Below, in pieces: positions 1 through 5,941 of a stretch of DNA of 9,485 nucleotides. Both the position numbers and the translations under genes were made by a program. The DNA is from Gammaproteobacteria bacterium. GTDB lineage: Bacteria; Pseudomonadota; Gammaproteobacteria; Pseudomonadales; Azotimanducaceae_A. Below the pieces are notes generated by a model. It was not told the origin of the DNA, searched no databases, and was given only the letters and a program-made list of their open reading frames with translations. Location of the stretch: positions 21,048-30,532 of the forward strand of contig DUAT01000060.1 of NCBI GenBank assembly GCA_012960755.1, read 5' to 3'. Position 1 is the first letter of the stretch. The number at the start of each line of letters is the position of its first letter.

Positions 1-244
1 TAAAAACTCCGACACGGGAGGACTCGACATCCAGCCCGGGAAATGCACCGCACACACCCGACTGCTGTATTGCTTCGATAACTGTCGTGCCCTTCGCTAC
101 CCTCAATGATTTAAGGAACTGTTTCGTCTCACTGGCGTATGCGACTTCAACACTAATCTCTTCAGACATGAGTTCTTCAGACTTGAGTTCTTCTGACATG
201 GGTTCTTCTGACATGAGTTCAGGCAGGGTTTCTTTTTTCGGCAT
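1..244 (-). CDS. rnfH: RnfH family protein (UPF0125), C-terminus beyond window edge
   Basis: Partial gene; only about the first 81 codons are present and the 3' end lies left of the window. The readable core (ISVEVAYASETKQFLKSLRV, then KGTTVIEAIQQSGV and FPGLDVESSRVGVF) matches the ubiquitin-like-fold RnfH/UPF0125 family, a small protein of unclear biochemical role usually encoded next to ratA. It starts 23 nt after the ratA stop, so the two are probably co-transcribed. The N-terminus is unusual: about 25 extra residues made of MSEE(L/P/I) repeats precede the family core. Start choice is uncertain. ATG at 244 gives the longest product but has only a weak ribosome site, and in-frame ATGs at 214, 199 and 169 lie within the repeats. 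The ATG at 169 would give a normal-length RnfH. Confidence 0.8.
   Translation of the reverse strand, partial: MPKKETLPELMSEEPMSEELKSEELMSEEISVEVAYASETKQFLKSLRVAKGTTVIEAIQQSGVCGAFPGLDVESSRVGVF
165..220. repeat. 15-bp tandem repeat inside rnfH
   Basis: About 3.7 copies of a 15-bp unit (GACATGAGTTCTTCA and close variants) start at 165, 180, 195 and 210. Read on the minus strand, each unit encodes MSEEL or a near variant, so unit gain or loss keeps the reading frame. Three of the copies carry an in-frame ATG preceded by a GAAGAA run, so the array also multiplies possible start codons. Confidence 0.85.
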
Positions 245-267
245 GTTGCATCCAGGTTAGTATCGCT

Positions 268-702
268 CTAACTATTGTACAGTCTATCTGCGCGCTCACA
301 GAAAGCGTCGACCATCTTGTCAGCAGCGATTTCAAACACCCCTGCCAGGGTCAAATTAAACAGGCGACTGTTAAAGTCGAATTGCAGATCCATGGTGATT
401 CGGCAACCGTCCTCACCCAGTTGCACAAATGTCCATCTTCCCGACAACTTTGAAAAGGGGCCTTCGACCAGTTCCATCTCAATAGAACCCGGAACGCTGA
501 TGATATTGCGGGTGGTAAATGAATGCTTAAGCCCCGACTTCGCCAATTGAAGTCTTGCGACGATCCCCTGCTCGTCCTGGCTCAGCACTTCACTGCTATG
601 GCACCATGGCAAGAATTCAGGATAGGCCGGTACATCATTAACAATATCAAACATTTGCCGCGCCGAATAAGGCATCAATGCAGACCGGTTAACCCTGCGC
701 AT
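268..702 (-). CDS. ratA: RatA, START/COQ10-like ribosome-association protein
   Basis: A 144-residue protein of the type II toxin-antitoxin RatA / coenzyme Q-binding COQ10 START family. Recognisable stretches are the N-terminal VNRSALMPYSARQMFDIVND with AYPEFLPWC, the central GLKHSFTTRN and the C-terminal FNSRLFNLTLAGVFEIAADK, and the length is normal. In E. coli RatA is reported to bind the 50S subunit and hinder 70S formation; the COQ10 homologues bind a ubiquinone-like ligand in a START pocket. Either role is possible here. The ATG at 702 is supported by a GGAG ribosome site 6 nt upstream, which falls in the 11-nt gap after the transporter stop codon. It is probably translated from the same message as the transporter and rnfH. 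Confidence 0.9.
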   Translation of the reverse strand: MRRVNRSALMPYSARQMFDIVNDVPAYPEFLPWCHSSEVLSQDEQGIVARLQLAKSGLKHSFTTRNIISVPGSIEMELVEGPFSKLSGRWTFVQLGEDGCRITMDLQFDFNSRLFNLTLAGVFEIAADKMVDAFCERADRLYNS

Positions 703-713
703 CTAGTACTCCG

Positions 714-2066
714 CTAGGCAAAGGTCATGACAAAAACGAAACCGACAGCAGCAGGAGAAATAAAGCGCACTAAAATTTCCCAAATTCTGAATTGACCCGC
801 AGTCAAATCCAGTTCTTCCTGACTGATCTTCTTGTCGATAACCCAGCCGGAAAACAGGGCAATGACGATTCCCCCCAGCGGCAGCATAATATTGTTGGAA
901 ATATAGTCCATCGAGTCAAAGAAATTCATGCCCGGCAATACCGTGACATCAACCCAGATGTTAGTAGAAAATGCGGAGCCCATACCAAGCAGCCAGGCAA
1001 CCCCCCCGACAATCATCGCACCCGTAAGACGGCTGACTTTCATGCGCTCGACCAGCCAGGCCAGAGCAGGTTCAACCAGCGAAATAGCCGAGGTAATGGC
1101 GGCGAATGTCACCAGCACAAAAAACACTGCCCCGAAAATAACACCGCCACCCATCTGGCCAAACGCCAGGGGTAGCGTGACAAACATCAGACCGGGACCA
1201 GAACTGCTTTCAAGCCCATTGGCAAAAACCAGGGGGAAAATAGCCATCCCCGCCAGCAGCGCAATCCCCGTGTCAATGAGTGCAATCGAGGTGGCTGCGC
1301 CAATGATCGATGTCCCTTTCGGCATATAGGCGCCATACGTCATGATCGCACCCATACCCAGGCTCAGCGTAAAGAACGCCTGCCCCATCGCTATAAGCAC
1401 ACTATTCCAGCCCAGCTTGTCGAAGTTAAATGAAAACAGGAACTTCAAACCGTCCATAAAATAGCCCGTCGTCATTGAATAACCGACGAGTACCAACAGT
1501 AAGACGAACAATGCAGGCATCAGGTATTTGACGGTTTTTTCCAGACCCTCGCTCACACCACGGGCAACGATGAATATGGTAATCAACATAAACAACCCAT
1601 GCCAGAAAACGACCTGCCAGACGTCTCCGGTAAATTCGGCGAACACGCGACCCGCGGTCTCGGCATCCGCCCCGGAAAAAACACCGGAGCCCAGTTCAAC
1701 CACATACGCCATCGCCCAACCCGCGATAACCCCGTAGAAAGACAGGATGAGAAAACCCGCCAAGGCACCCATCCAACCCACCACCTGCCACGCAGGATTA
1801 GCGCCGGAACGCATTGTGAGTTCACGCATGGTGTTAATCGGGCTCTGTCGACCAGCACGGCCGAGTAATATCTCTGAGCTCATAATAGGTATGCCAATCA
1901 GGAAAATACAGGCCAGGTAAACCAGCACGAATGCGCCACCACCATACTCCCCAACCACATAGGGGAAACGCCAGATATTCCCCAGACCTACTGCGGAACC
2001 GGCAGCGGCAAGTATAAACATGAGCCGGGAAGACCACATGCCATGGATAGATTCAGAACCCGCCAT
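714..2066 (-). CDS. Sodium-dependent transporter of the NSS (SNF) family
   Basis: A 450-residue inner-membrane protein with the LeuT fold, expected to import an amino acid or similar small molecule with Na+. The first helix carries the family signature GSAVGLGNIWRFPY (residues 23-36). By alignment to LeuT, the Na2 ligands correspond to G23, V26, A322, T325 and S326 (FAAITSAIS), and the Na1 ligands to A25, N30, T233 and D265. An Asp at that last position is also seen in MhsT, whereas LeuT has Asn. Y111 (SFYGVIAGW) corresponds to substrate-contacting Tyr108 of LeuT, and R33 to the extracellular gate. About 11 membrane segments are visible, as in bacterial Tyt1-like members; the protein ends in the last one. 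The ATG at 2066 has an AAGG site about 8 nt upstream. The substrate cannot be told from sequence. Confidence 0.93.
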   Translation of the reverse strand: MAGSESIHGMWSSRLMFILAAAGSAVGLGNIWRFPYVVGEYGGGAFVLVYLACIFLIGIPIMSSEILLGRAGRQSPINTMRELTMRSGANPAWQVVGWMGALAGFLILSFYGVIAGWAMAYVVELGSGVFSGADAETAGRVFAEFTGDVWQVVFWHGLFMLITIFIVARGVSEGLEKTVKYLMPALFVLLLVLVGYSMTTGYFMDGLKFLFSFNFDKLGWNSVLIAMGQAFFTLSLGMGAIMTYGAYMPKGTSIIGAATSIALIDTGIALLAGMAIFPLVFANGLESSSGPGLMFVTLPLAFGQMGGGVIFGAVFFVLVTFAAITSAISLVEPALAWLVERMKVSRLTGAMIVGGVAWLLGMGSAFSTNIWVDVTVLPGMNFFDSMDYISNNIMLPLGGIVIALFSGWVIDKKISQEELDLTAGQFRIWEILVRFISPAAVGFVFVMTFA

Positions 2067-2101
2067 TGAAGACCCTTATTGTTGTTATTTGGACGAACTC
2101 C

Positions 2102-2130
2102 ATTGTCAGTGATTTACCAGTCTGCCTCAA
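2102..2130 (-). promoter_or_regulatory. Candidate sigma-70 promoter for the transporter-ratA-rnfH operon
   Basis: On the minus strand TTGAGG (2130-2125) and GACAAT (2107-2102) are separated by 17 nt, each matching 4 of 6 consensus positions. Transcription would start about 30 nt before the transporter ATG. This is a pattern match only. Confidence 0.35.
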
Positions 2131-2139
2131 CACCCTTAT

Positions 2140-2167
2140 TTGACTGTACTTTTTTGACTGTACTTTC
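2140..2167. repeat. 14-bp tandem direct repeat upstream of smpB
   Basis: Two copies of TTGACTGTACTTT(T/C) lie end to end at 2140-2153 and 2154-2167, in the divergent region between the transporter and smpB. They sit just upstream of the smpB -10 element, where an activator or repressor site would lie. Their core GACTGTAC reappears in inverted orientation (GTACAGTC, 3105-3112) in front of ssrA. Confidence 0.7.
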
Positions 2168-2186
2168 ATCACTTCACCCCTATAAT
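2159..2186 (+). promoter_or_regulatory. smpB promoter (consensus -10 TATAAT)
   Basis: A perfect TATAAT lies at 2181-2186, 20 nt before the smpB start codon. No consensus -35 sits at 16-18 nt spacing (TGTACT at 2159-2164 is poor). The better TTGACT at 2154-2159 is 21 nt away. The promoter may therefore depend on the tandem repeat acting as an activator site. A start near 2193 would leave a very short leader that contains the GAGG ribosome site. Confidence 0.55.
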
Positions 2187-2206
2187 GCCGCCCCAGCGAG
2201 GAAGTA

Positions 2207-2683
2207 ATGGCCAAAAAACCCAAACTATCACCAGGCACAATCGCGCAAAACAAACGTGCCCGGTTCGAATATGAACTCCATGACCGTTTTGAGGCGGGCA
2301 TTGTACTGGCCGGTTGGGAAGTGAAATCCCTGCGGGAAGGCAAATGTCAGCTGACAGACACCTATGTGATTTTACAAAACGCAGAAGCCTACCTGGTCGG
2401 TTGCCACATCCCGCCGCTGAAAACTGCGCTGGCCCATATACTGGCTGAACCCGGCCGCAGCCGGAAATTGCTGCTTCATAAAAAGGAAATCGCCCGCCTT
2501 GTGGGCGCGACCCAGGCCAAGGGGCAAACCTGTGTGGCAACGTCGATTTATTGGAAAGGCAACAAGGTGAAAGTTGCCATCGCCCTCGGAACGGGCAAGA
2601 AACTACATGACAAGCGCGCCTCAATTAAGGAGCGCGACTGGAATCGCGATAAATCCAGGGTAATGAAGGCAGACAATCAATAG
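2207..2683 (+). CDS. smpB: SsrA-binding protein SmpB
   Basis: A 158-residue trans-translation protein that binds the tRNA-like domain of tmRNA and delivers it to ribosomes stalled on broken messages. Family hallmarks are IAQNKRARFEYEL near residues 12-24, GWEVKSLREGK (about 37-47), RKLLLHKKEI and SIYWKGNKVKVAIALGTGKK. The conserved basic tail is DKRASIKERDWNRDKSRVMK, which becomes helical in the decoding centre and mRNA channel. Length is normal. The ATG at 2207 follows a strong GAGG ribosome site 5 nt upstream. Its RNA partner ssrA is encoded about 450 bp downstream on the same strand, separated by a small lipoprotein gene on the other strand. Confidence 0.97.
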   Translation: MAKKPKLSPGTIAQNKRARFEYELHDRFEAGIVLAGWEVKSLREGKCQLTDTYVILQNAEAYLVGCHIPPLKTALAHILAEPGRSRKLLLHKKEIARLVGATQAKGQTCVATSIYWKGNKVKVAIALGTGKKLHDKRASIKERDWNRDKSRVMKADNQ

Positions 2684-2720
2684 CACCAGTTAATGGTGCA
2701 AAACCAGATTGTACCCTGGT
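2683..2720. other. Short inverted repeats between convergent smpB and lipoprotein genes
   Basis: GCACCA/TGGTGC (2683-2688 with 2694-2699, 5-nt loop) overlaps the last base of the smpB stop codon. ACCAG/CTGGT (2703-2707 with 2716-2720) follows before the end of the lipoprotein gene. Neither has a T run on either strand, so intrinsic termination is not convincing. They may merely stabilise the converging transcripts. Confidence 0.3.
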
Positions 2721-2721
2721 C

Positions 2722-2967
2722 CTAGTTCATCGCCTCTTCCATCGCTTTCTTCTTTCTGGCCGTATCAGCATCCACACGGGCCTGCAAACCCCGGGAAGCA
2801 TTGAGTATTTCCTGCTGATTGGACAGCGGATTGTTCGCTTTTCGGGTTACCGTCGGTTTTTCGCCCTTTACGTCCTTGCTGGCATAATCACTCCCGCCAC
2901 AGGCAGAAAGCACAAGACAAACACCGATCATCAACACCCCGGATGGAGCTTTTATCTTCATTTTCAT
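2722..2967 (-). CDS. Small predicted lipoprotein
   Basis: An 81-residue protein with a lipoprotein signal: a basic start (MKMKIK), a hydrophobic stretch (about residues 10-22) and a lipobox LSAC with Cys23 as the lipidated residue. G24-G25 follow, and the absence of Asp at +2 suggests outer-membrane sorting. The mature part is about 59 residues, hydrophilic, with a charged and probably helical C-terminus (RVDADTARKKKAMEEAMN). I recognise no family beyond 'small lipoprotein'. The start is either the ATG at 2967 or the in-frame ATG two codons later at 2961; the upstream CGAGGA site is spaced better for the second. It converges on smpB and is divergent from ssrA. Confidence 0.75.
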   Translation of the reverse strand: MKMKIKAPSGVLMIGVCLVLSACGGSDYASKDVKGEKPTVTRKANNPLSNQQEILNASRGLQARVDADTARKKKAMEEAMN

Positions 2968-3104
2968 ATTCCTCGTTTCGTCCAGGAGCCCCTACAGGAG
3001 CCTCTAAAAGCGCCATTTAATACTATTTGTCGGATATTTAGCGTGATCGGTATCTCAAAAAGACATCGGGGAACAATTGCAGTAAAATAGCGGACTCACA
3101 CTAG

Positions 3105-3134
3105 GTACAGTCTATAAGTACTGTCTAAAGTACT
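3105..3134 (+). promoter_or_regulatory. ssrA upstream region: candidate -10 and repeated AGTACT elements
   Basis: TATAAG at 3113-3118 is the best -10 candidate. It would start transcription about 10 nt before the mature tmRNA, consistent with a short leader removed by RNase P. No good -35 lies at the right spacing. The stretch also contains GTACAGTC (3105-3112), shared with the smpB upstream repeat, and two AGTACT palindromes (3117-3122, 3129-3134) spaced 12 nt apart and ending at the tmRNA 5' end. Confidence 0.4.
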
Positions 3135-3229
3135 GGGGGCGATATGGATTCGACGCCGGTTACAAAACCTAAGGTGCATGCCGAGAGGGTAGTAACTCTC
3201 GTAAAACAATTACTGTAACTTTTATAGTT

Positions 3230-3262
3230 GCCAATGACGAAAACTACGCACTAGCTGCTTAA
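3230..3262 (+). other. tmRNA-encoded proteolysis tag ANDENYALAA
   Basis: Codons GCC AAT GAC GAA AAC TAC GCA CTA GCT GCT TAA encode ANDENYALAA, the same peptide as in E. coli. The terminal ALAA is what ClpXP and ClpAP recognise and NDENY contacts SspB, so this host probably has a standard ClpXP/SspB disposal route. The first codon is the resume codon, preceded by the TAGTT-type element that sets its position. Confidence 0.95.
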
Positions 3263-3487
3263 AAACCTCTCGCAAGAGAAAGACGTAAGTTAGCTTAACC
3301 CGGGGCGAATGTGCCCATGTATTCAAACCGGGTGCACGCCTCATGGGACCGCTGCCAAGCCCCGCTTGTGACGACCGCAGTTAAAATTAAAGCAAGCTCG
3401 CCTTTAAATCCCTGTTCGCCGGGCCAGTGAAAGGTTAAATAATAGACGAAATAAGCATGTAGAGCCGAAGGCAGAGAACTGACGGAC

Positions 3488-3515
3488 TCGGGTTCAATTC
3501 CCGACGCCTCCACCA
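3488..3515 (+). other. Probable left attachment site (attL) in the ssrA 3' end
   Basis: The T arm, acceptor strand and CCA of ssrA are a common target of P4-type tyrosine integrases, and such an integrase gene begins 174 bp downstream in the expected orientation. The tmRNA 3' end is intact, as happens when the element carries a copy of the target. The matching right-hand repeat is not in this window, so the exact crossover cannot be set. Confidence 0.5.
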
Positions 3516-3551
3516 AATCCTCATTCAGAGACATACTCAGAAGCACCCGAG

Positions 3552-3602
3552 ACCGTTTAGACACCCTAAAAAGACTGTGTTTTAAGCGGTTTTCTATTCT
3601 TT
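3552..3602 (+). terminator. Rho-independent terminator downstream of ssrA
   Basis: The outer stem ACCGTTT (3552-3558) pairs with AAGCGGT (3584-3590). The inner stem AGACAC (3559-3564) pairs with GTGTTT (3577-3582), with two G-U pairs in total, one bulged T at 3583 and a 12-nt loop. A T-rich tail TTTTCTATTCTTT (3590-3602) follows. It lies 37 bp after the CCA end, on the island side of the presumed crossover, so the island may supply the ssrA terminator. Confidence 0.65.
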
Positions 3603-3618
3603 AGCGTTCGCTGACATC

Positions 3619-3647
3619 TTGTAACATTCGCGTTTTATTGCAATACT
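3619..3647 (+). promoter_or_regulatory. Candidate integrase promoter
   Basis: TTGTAA (3619-3624) and AATACT (3642-3647) are separated by 17 nt, each 4 of 6 to consensus. The -10 lies within the first of three repeats that extend to the integrase start codon, so a protein bound there would block transcription. Confidence 0.35.
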
Positions 3648-3691
3648 GATTGCAGTACCACTAACAATGGAAGCGAATCAGTACTGCAATG
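3638..3691. repeat. Three operator-like repeats around the integrase promoter and start codon
   Basis: ATTGCAATACTG (3638-3649) and ATTGCAGTACCA (3649-3660) are direct copies, and CAGTACTGCAAT (3679-3690) is inverted. ATTGCAGTAC (3649-3658) and GTACTGCAAT (3681-3690) form a perfect 10-bp inverted repeat with a 22-nt centre. The last copy overlaps the integrase ATG (3689). Such spacing suits a repressor/activator operator, or an RNA hairpin that hides the start codon. Confidence 0.6.
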
Positions 3692-4933
3692 GCCAATACA
3701 ACCAAGCCCCTCACAGCAACCGAAGTAAAGCAAGCGAAGGCGCACGAGAAGGTATACAACCTCTATGATGGGGGCGGCTTGTGTCTACGGGTAAAACCTA
3801 ACGGGTCGAAACTATGGCTGTTCAACTACCAACGGCCATACACCAAGGCACGTACACTAATATCTTTAGGTGCCTACCCTACTATTACACTTGCAAAAGC
3901 CCGCGGTGAGTCTGAGCAGGCACGTAAGCTGGTAGCAGACAACATCGACCCGAAAGAGCACAAAGCTGAGCTGGAGCAGAGTTTTAAGCAAGCGCACCTG
4001 AACACCCTCGAAACAGTCGCGGCGCAGTGGCTGGAAGTAAAGAGATCCAAAGTCTCAGCCGACCACGCCAAAGATATATGGCGTTCACTTGAGCTTCACA
4101 TATTCCCCAGCGTGGGCGCGATGCCCATTCATAAAATCAAAGCGCCCACCGTAATTGAGGTGCTAACCCCAATTGCCGCGAAGGGTAGTCTGGAGACAGT
4201 GAAGCGCCTCATCCAGCGTTTAAACGAAGTGATGGTCTTTGCGGTAAACACCGGCCTTATAGACGCCAACAGGCTATCCGGTATTGGACAGGCTTTTCAG
4301 GCACCGCCAAAAAGAAACATGCCTGCGCTACTGCCAGCCGAACTTCCCGAATTAATGAAAGCGTTAACCACGGCCAGCATCAAAATTACCACTCGCTGCG
4401 TGATCGAATGGCAGCTCCACACTATGACGCGCCCAAGCGAAGCCGCAGGTACACGATGGGATGAAATAGATTTTGAAAACAGCCTATGGCACATCCCAGG
4501 CGAAAGAATGAAAAAGAAACGCGCCCATTCAATCCCCTTAAGCCCACAGGCCATGTCACTACTCGAATTAATGCGCCCTATTAGTGGCGAAAAAGATTAC
4601 ATATTCCCATCCGATCGCATCCCAAGCCGCCATATAAATGAACAGACAGCGAACATGGCGATAAAGCGGATGGGCTTTGGTGGGCGGCTGGTCGCCCACG
4701 GGCTTCGCTCCATTGCCAGCACCACGCTAAATGAGCACGAGTTTGCCCCTGATGTAATTGAGGCAGCCCTAGCACACGTTGACGGCAACCAAGTCAGAGC
4801 CGCTTACAACCGCGCAGAATATTTAGAACGACGAAGAACCATGATGGTTTGGTGGAGCAATCACATCCAAGAAGCTGCAACTGGATACATGGGACTAGCA
4901 ATCACATACAAACAGCTGAAAGTAGCCAATTGA
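3689..4933 (+). CDS. P4-type tyrosine integrase (DUF4102 arm-binding domain)
   Basis: A 414-residue site-specific recombinase likely to insert and excise the island at the ssrA 3' end. The N-terminal arm-type DNA-binding domain (about residues 6-95) has the DUF4102 pattern LYDGGGLCLRVKPNGSKLW and LGAYPTITLAKAR. A SAM-like core-binding domain spans about 105-200. The catalytic domain shows the full set: R248 (TMTRPSEA), Lys in MKKKRAHSIPLS (275-277), H337 and R340 (AHGLRS), H363 (LAHVDGN) and nucleophile Y373 (RAAYNRAEYLE), so the enzyme looks intact. The ATG at 3689 lacks a ribosome site and overlaps an operator-like repeat, so translation may be weak or controlled. Its stop TGA overlaps the next gene's start (TGATG), suggesting coupling. 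Confidence 0.94.
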   Translation: MANTTKPLTATEVKQAKAHEKVYNLYDGGGLCLRVKPNGSKLWLFNYQRPYTKARTLISLGAYPTITLAKARGESEQARKLVADNIDPKEHKAELEQSFKQAHLNTLETVAAQWLEVKRSKVSADHAKDIWRSLELHIFPSVGAMPIHKIKAPTVIEVLTPIAAKGSLETVKRLIQRLNEVMVFAVNTGLIDANRLSGIGQAFQAPPKRNMPALLPAELPELMKALTTASIKITTRCVIEWQLHTMTRPSEAAGTRWDEIDFENSLWHIPGERMKKKRAHSIPLSPQAMSLLELMRPISGEKDYIFPSDRIPSRHINEQTANMAIKRMGFGGRLVAHGLRSIASTTLNEHEFAPDVIEAALAHVDGNQVRAAYNRAEYLERRRTMMVWWSNHIQEAATGYMGLAITYKQLKVAN

Positions 4934-5553
4934 TGAAAGCCATTTGGAACGACCTTAAATCATTAACCTTTGAGCAAAAGAAAGAACTCGCTCAGATCCT
5001 CAAAACTAAGGTTGGTTCCGAGGTGTTTAATAAAGTAGAAGAAAAACTGATAGTTTGCTCGACCAACCAACAAACTTACGACTGGGTCTTCCAACAAAGC
5101 GAATTCGATCGAAAGAAATACCTGAAGTCATTAGACATAACACTTAAGAAGGCCATACGAATAGTCTCAGCTGATCTCGCCGAAACCAATATCGCCCACC
5201 TCAATCAGGACTGCTGGCAGGCCAACGATTGGGATAAAAGTTTTCTTACCCCGCCAAAAGATCCAACAAAGAGCATTGTTGAAGAAAGGTTGCTGGAGAT
5301 AAAGAACGGTGTTTCTTTCAGTTTAGAAAATATGGGCAAGCCCTCCAAAAGCAGAGGTCCTTACAGTAACGCCATACGCGAATTTGGCGTTTTTTTCACA
5401 GACATTTTCCCTAAAAAGAGTGAGTCGATAGGAACCGAAAGTCTTTTCTCAAAACTAGTAACATTCTGGCTCAATAAACTTATCGGCTTACAAATTGAAG
5501 ACCCTCAAAGGCACATTGAGAAGGCTCTTCCAGAAAAATACATAGGCAAATAA
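4933..5553 (+). CDS. Hypothetical protein coupled to the integrase
   Basis: A 206-residue protein that I do not recognise. The ATG at 4933 overlaps the integrase stop as TGATG, which decides the start: an in-frame extension to 4849 would merely read through integrase sequence in another frame. The N-terminus (DLKSLTFEQKKELAQILKTK) and the region around residues 65-85 look helical and charged. There is no signal peptide or membrane segment, and only two cysteines. The C-terminal third (GPYSNAIREFGVFF about 142-155, then SLFSKLVTFWLNKLIGL and EDPQRHIEKAL) looks like a compact helical domain. It looks richer in A+T than the integrase. Coupling to int suggests a role in integration, excision or its control, but that is only context. 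Confidence 0.75.
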   Translation: MKAIWNDLKSLTFEQKKELAQILKTKVGSEVFNKVEEKLIVCSTNQQTYDWVFQQSEFDRKKYLKSLDITLKKAIRIVSADLAETNIAHLNQDCWQANDWDKSFLTPPKDPTKSIVEERLLEIKNGVSFSLENMGKPSKSRGPYSNAIREFGVFFTDIFPKKSESIGTESLFSKLVTFWLNKLIGLQIEDPQRHIEKALPEKYIGK

Positions 5554-5644
5554 AAATAATAATATTTTATATTGCCTTTTTAAACCCAAACCTCGATGAA
5601 CGAAGATGCACACACATATTTAACGTAAGTGGTCGTGCACATAC
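5554..5644. other. AT-rich intergenic gap before the alpA operon
   Basis: A 91-bp gap beginning with an A+T run (about 5553-5572). It probably contains the promoter of the alpA-deoxyribosyltransferase-primase operon, but I see no hexamer pair better than chance. TGCACA occurs twice (5607-5612, 5636-5641), the second copy just before the alpA start. No clear ribosome site precedes that ATG. Confidence 0.3.
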
Positions 5645-5941
5645 ATGATAACTCATACTCCAATCAAAATCGTAAGACGTCCCGAAGTTCTCAAACGCTT
5701 TGGATTTGGCAACACATGCCTTCACTCCCGTATTAAAGCTGGTCTCTTTCCACCTCCTTGTCAGCTAGGCGGGCGAGCCGTCGGCTGGCTCGATCATGAG
5801 CTGGACGCAGTCATTAGCGCTCTTGCCGCAGGTGAATCAGACAACGAGAAAAGGGAGCTGGTTCTTCAACTCGTCAATCGACGTATGGAAGTAGCTAAAG
5901 ACATGAGATCTCTTTACGCCTTAACGGCAGAAAATTCATGA
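5645..5941 (+). CDS. AlpA-like helix-turn-helix regulator / excisionase
   Basis: A 98-residue DNA-binding protein of the phage AlpA / MerR-like winged-helix type. Residues 7-58 carry the family pattern: KIVRRPEVLKRFGFGNTCLHSRIKAGLFPPP, then LGGRAVGWLDHELDAVI. The recognition helix is around residues 22-32 and the wing around 36-48. AlpA proteins of P4-like elements activate the integrase gene or act as directionality factors, so the repeats around the upstream int promoter are a plausible target; that link is inferred. The C-terminal 35 residues are an extra charged helix not needed for the fold. The stop overlaps the next gene as ATGA (5938-5941), so the two are translationally coupled. Confidence 0.85.
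   Translation: MITHTPIKIVRRPEVLKRFGFGNTCLHSRIKAGLFPPPCQLGGRAVGWLDHELDAVISALAAGESDNEKRELVLQLVNRRMEVAKDMRSLYALTAENS

Larger units (their letters stand above)
3135..3515 (+). ncRNA. ssrA: Transfer-messenger RNA (tmRNA, 10Sa RNA)
   Basis: A one-piece tmRNA of 381 nt that, with SmpB, rescues stalled ribosomes and tags the incomplete protein for proteolysis. The 5' end GGGGGCG (3135-3141) pairs with CGCCTCC (3505-3511) in a 7-bp acceptor stem. A G-U wobble at the third pair is the alanine identity element for AlaRS. The conserved GATATGGATTCGACG follows the 5' end. The T arm is TCGGG-TTCAATT-CCCGA (3488-3504), and the ACCA tail (3512-3515) is encoded. The tag frame opens after TAGTT at 3226-3230. 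Length is close to the E. coli molecule. The minus-strand reading frame across this gene is an artefact. The 3' end doubles as the probable integration site of the island to its right. Confidence 0.97.

Noticed and set aside
792..1329. Two plus-strand frames opposite the transporter gene
   Set aside because: They are low-complexity, Pro/Thr/Asn-rich translations antisense to a clear membrane protein, with no ribosome site.
2169..2624. 151-codon minus-strand frame across smpB
   Set aside because: It lies antisense to an unmistakable SmpB gene and has no family features.
3295..3564. Minus-strand reading frame of 89 codons containing EASGIEPES
   Set aside because: It is the antisense of the tmRNA 3' part. 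Proteins with this peptide are a well-known false prediction from the T arm and acceptor end of tRNA-like genes.
3667..3768. 33-codon frame starting at ATG 3667 and overlapping the integrase start
   Set aside because: It has no ribosome site and no recognisable product, and most of it lies inside the integrase gene in another frame.
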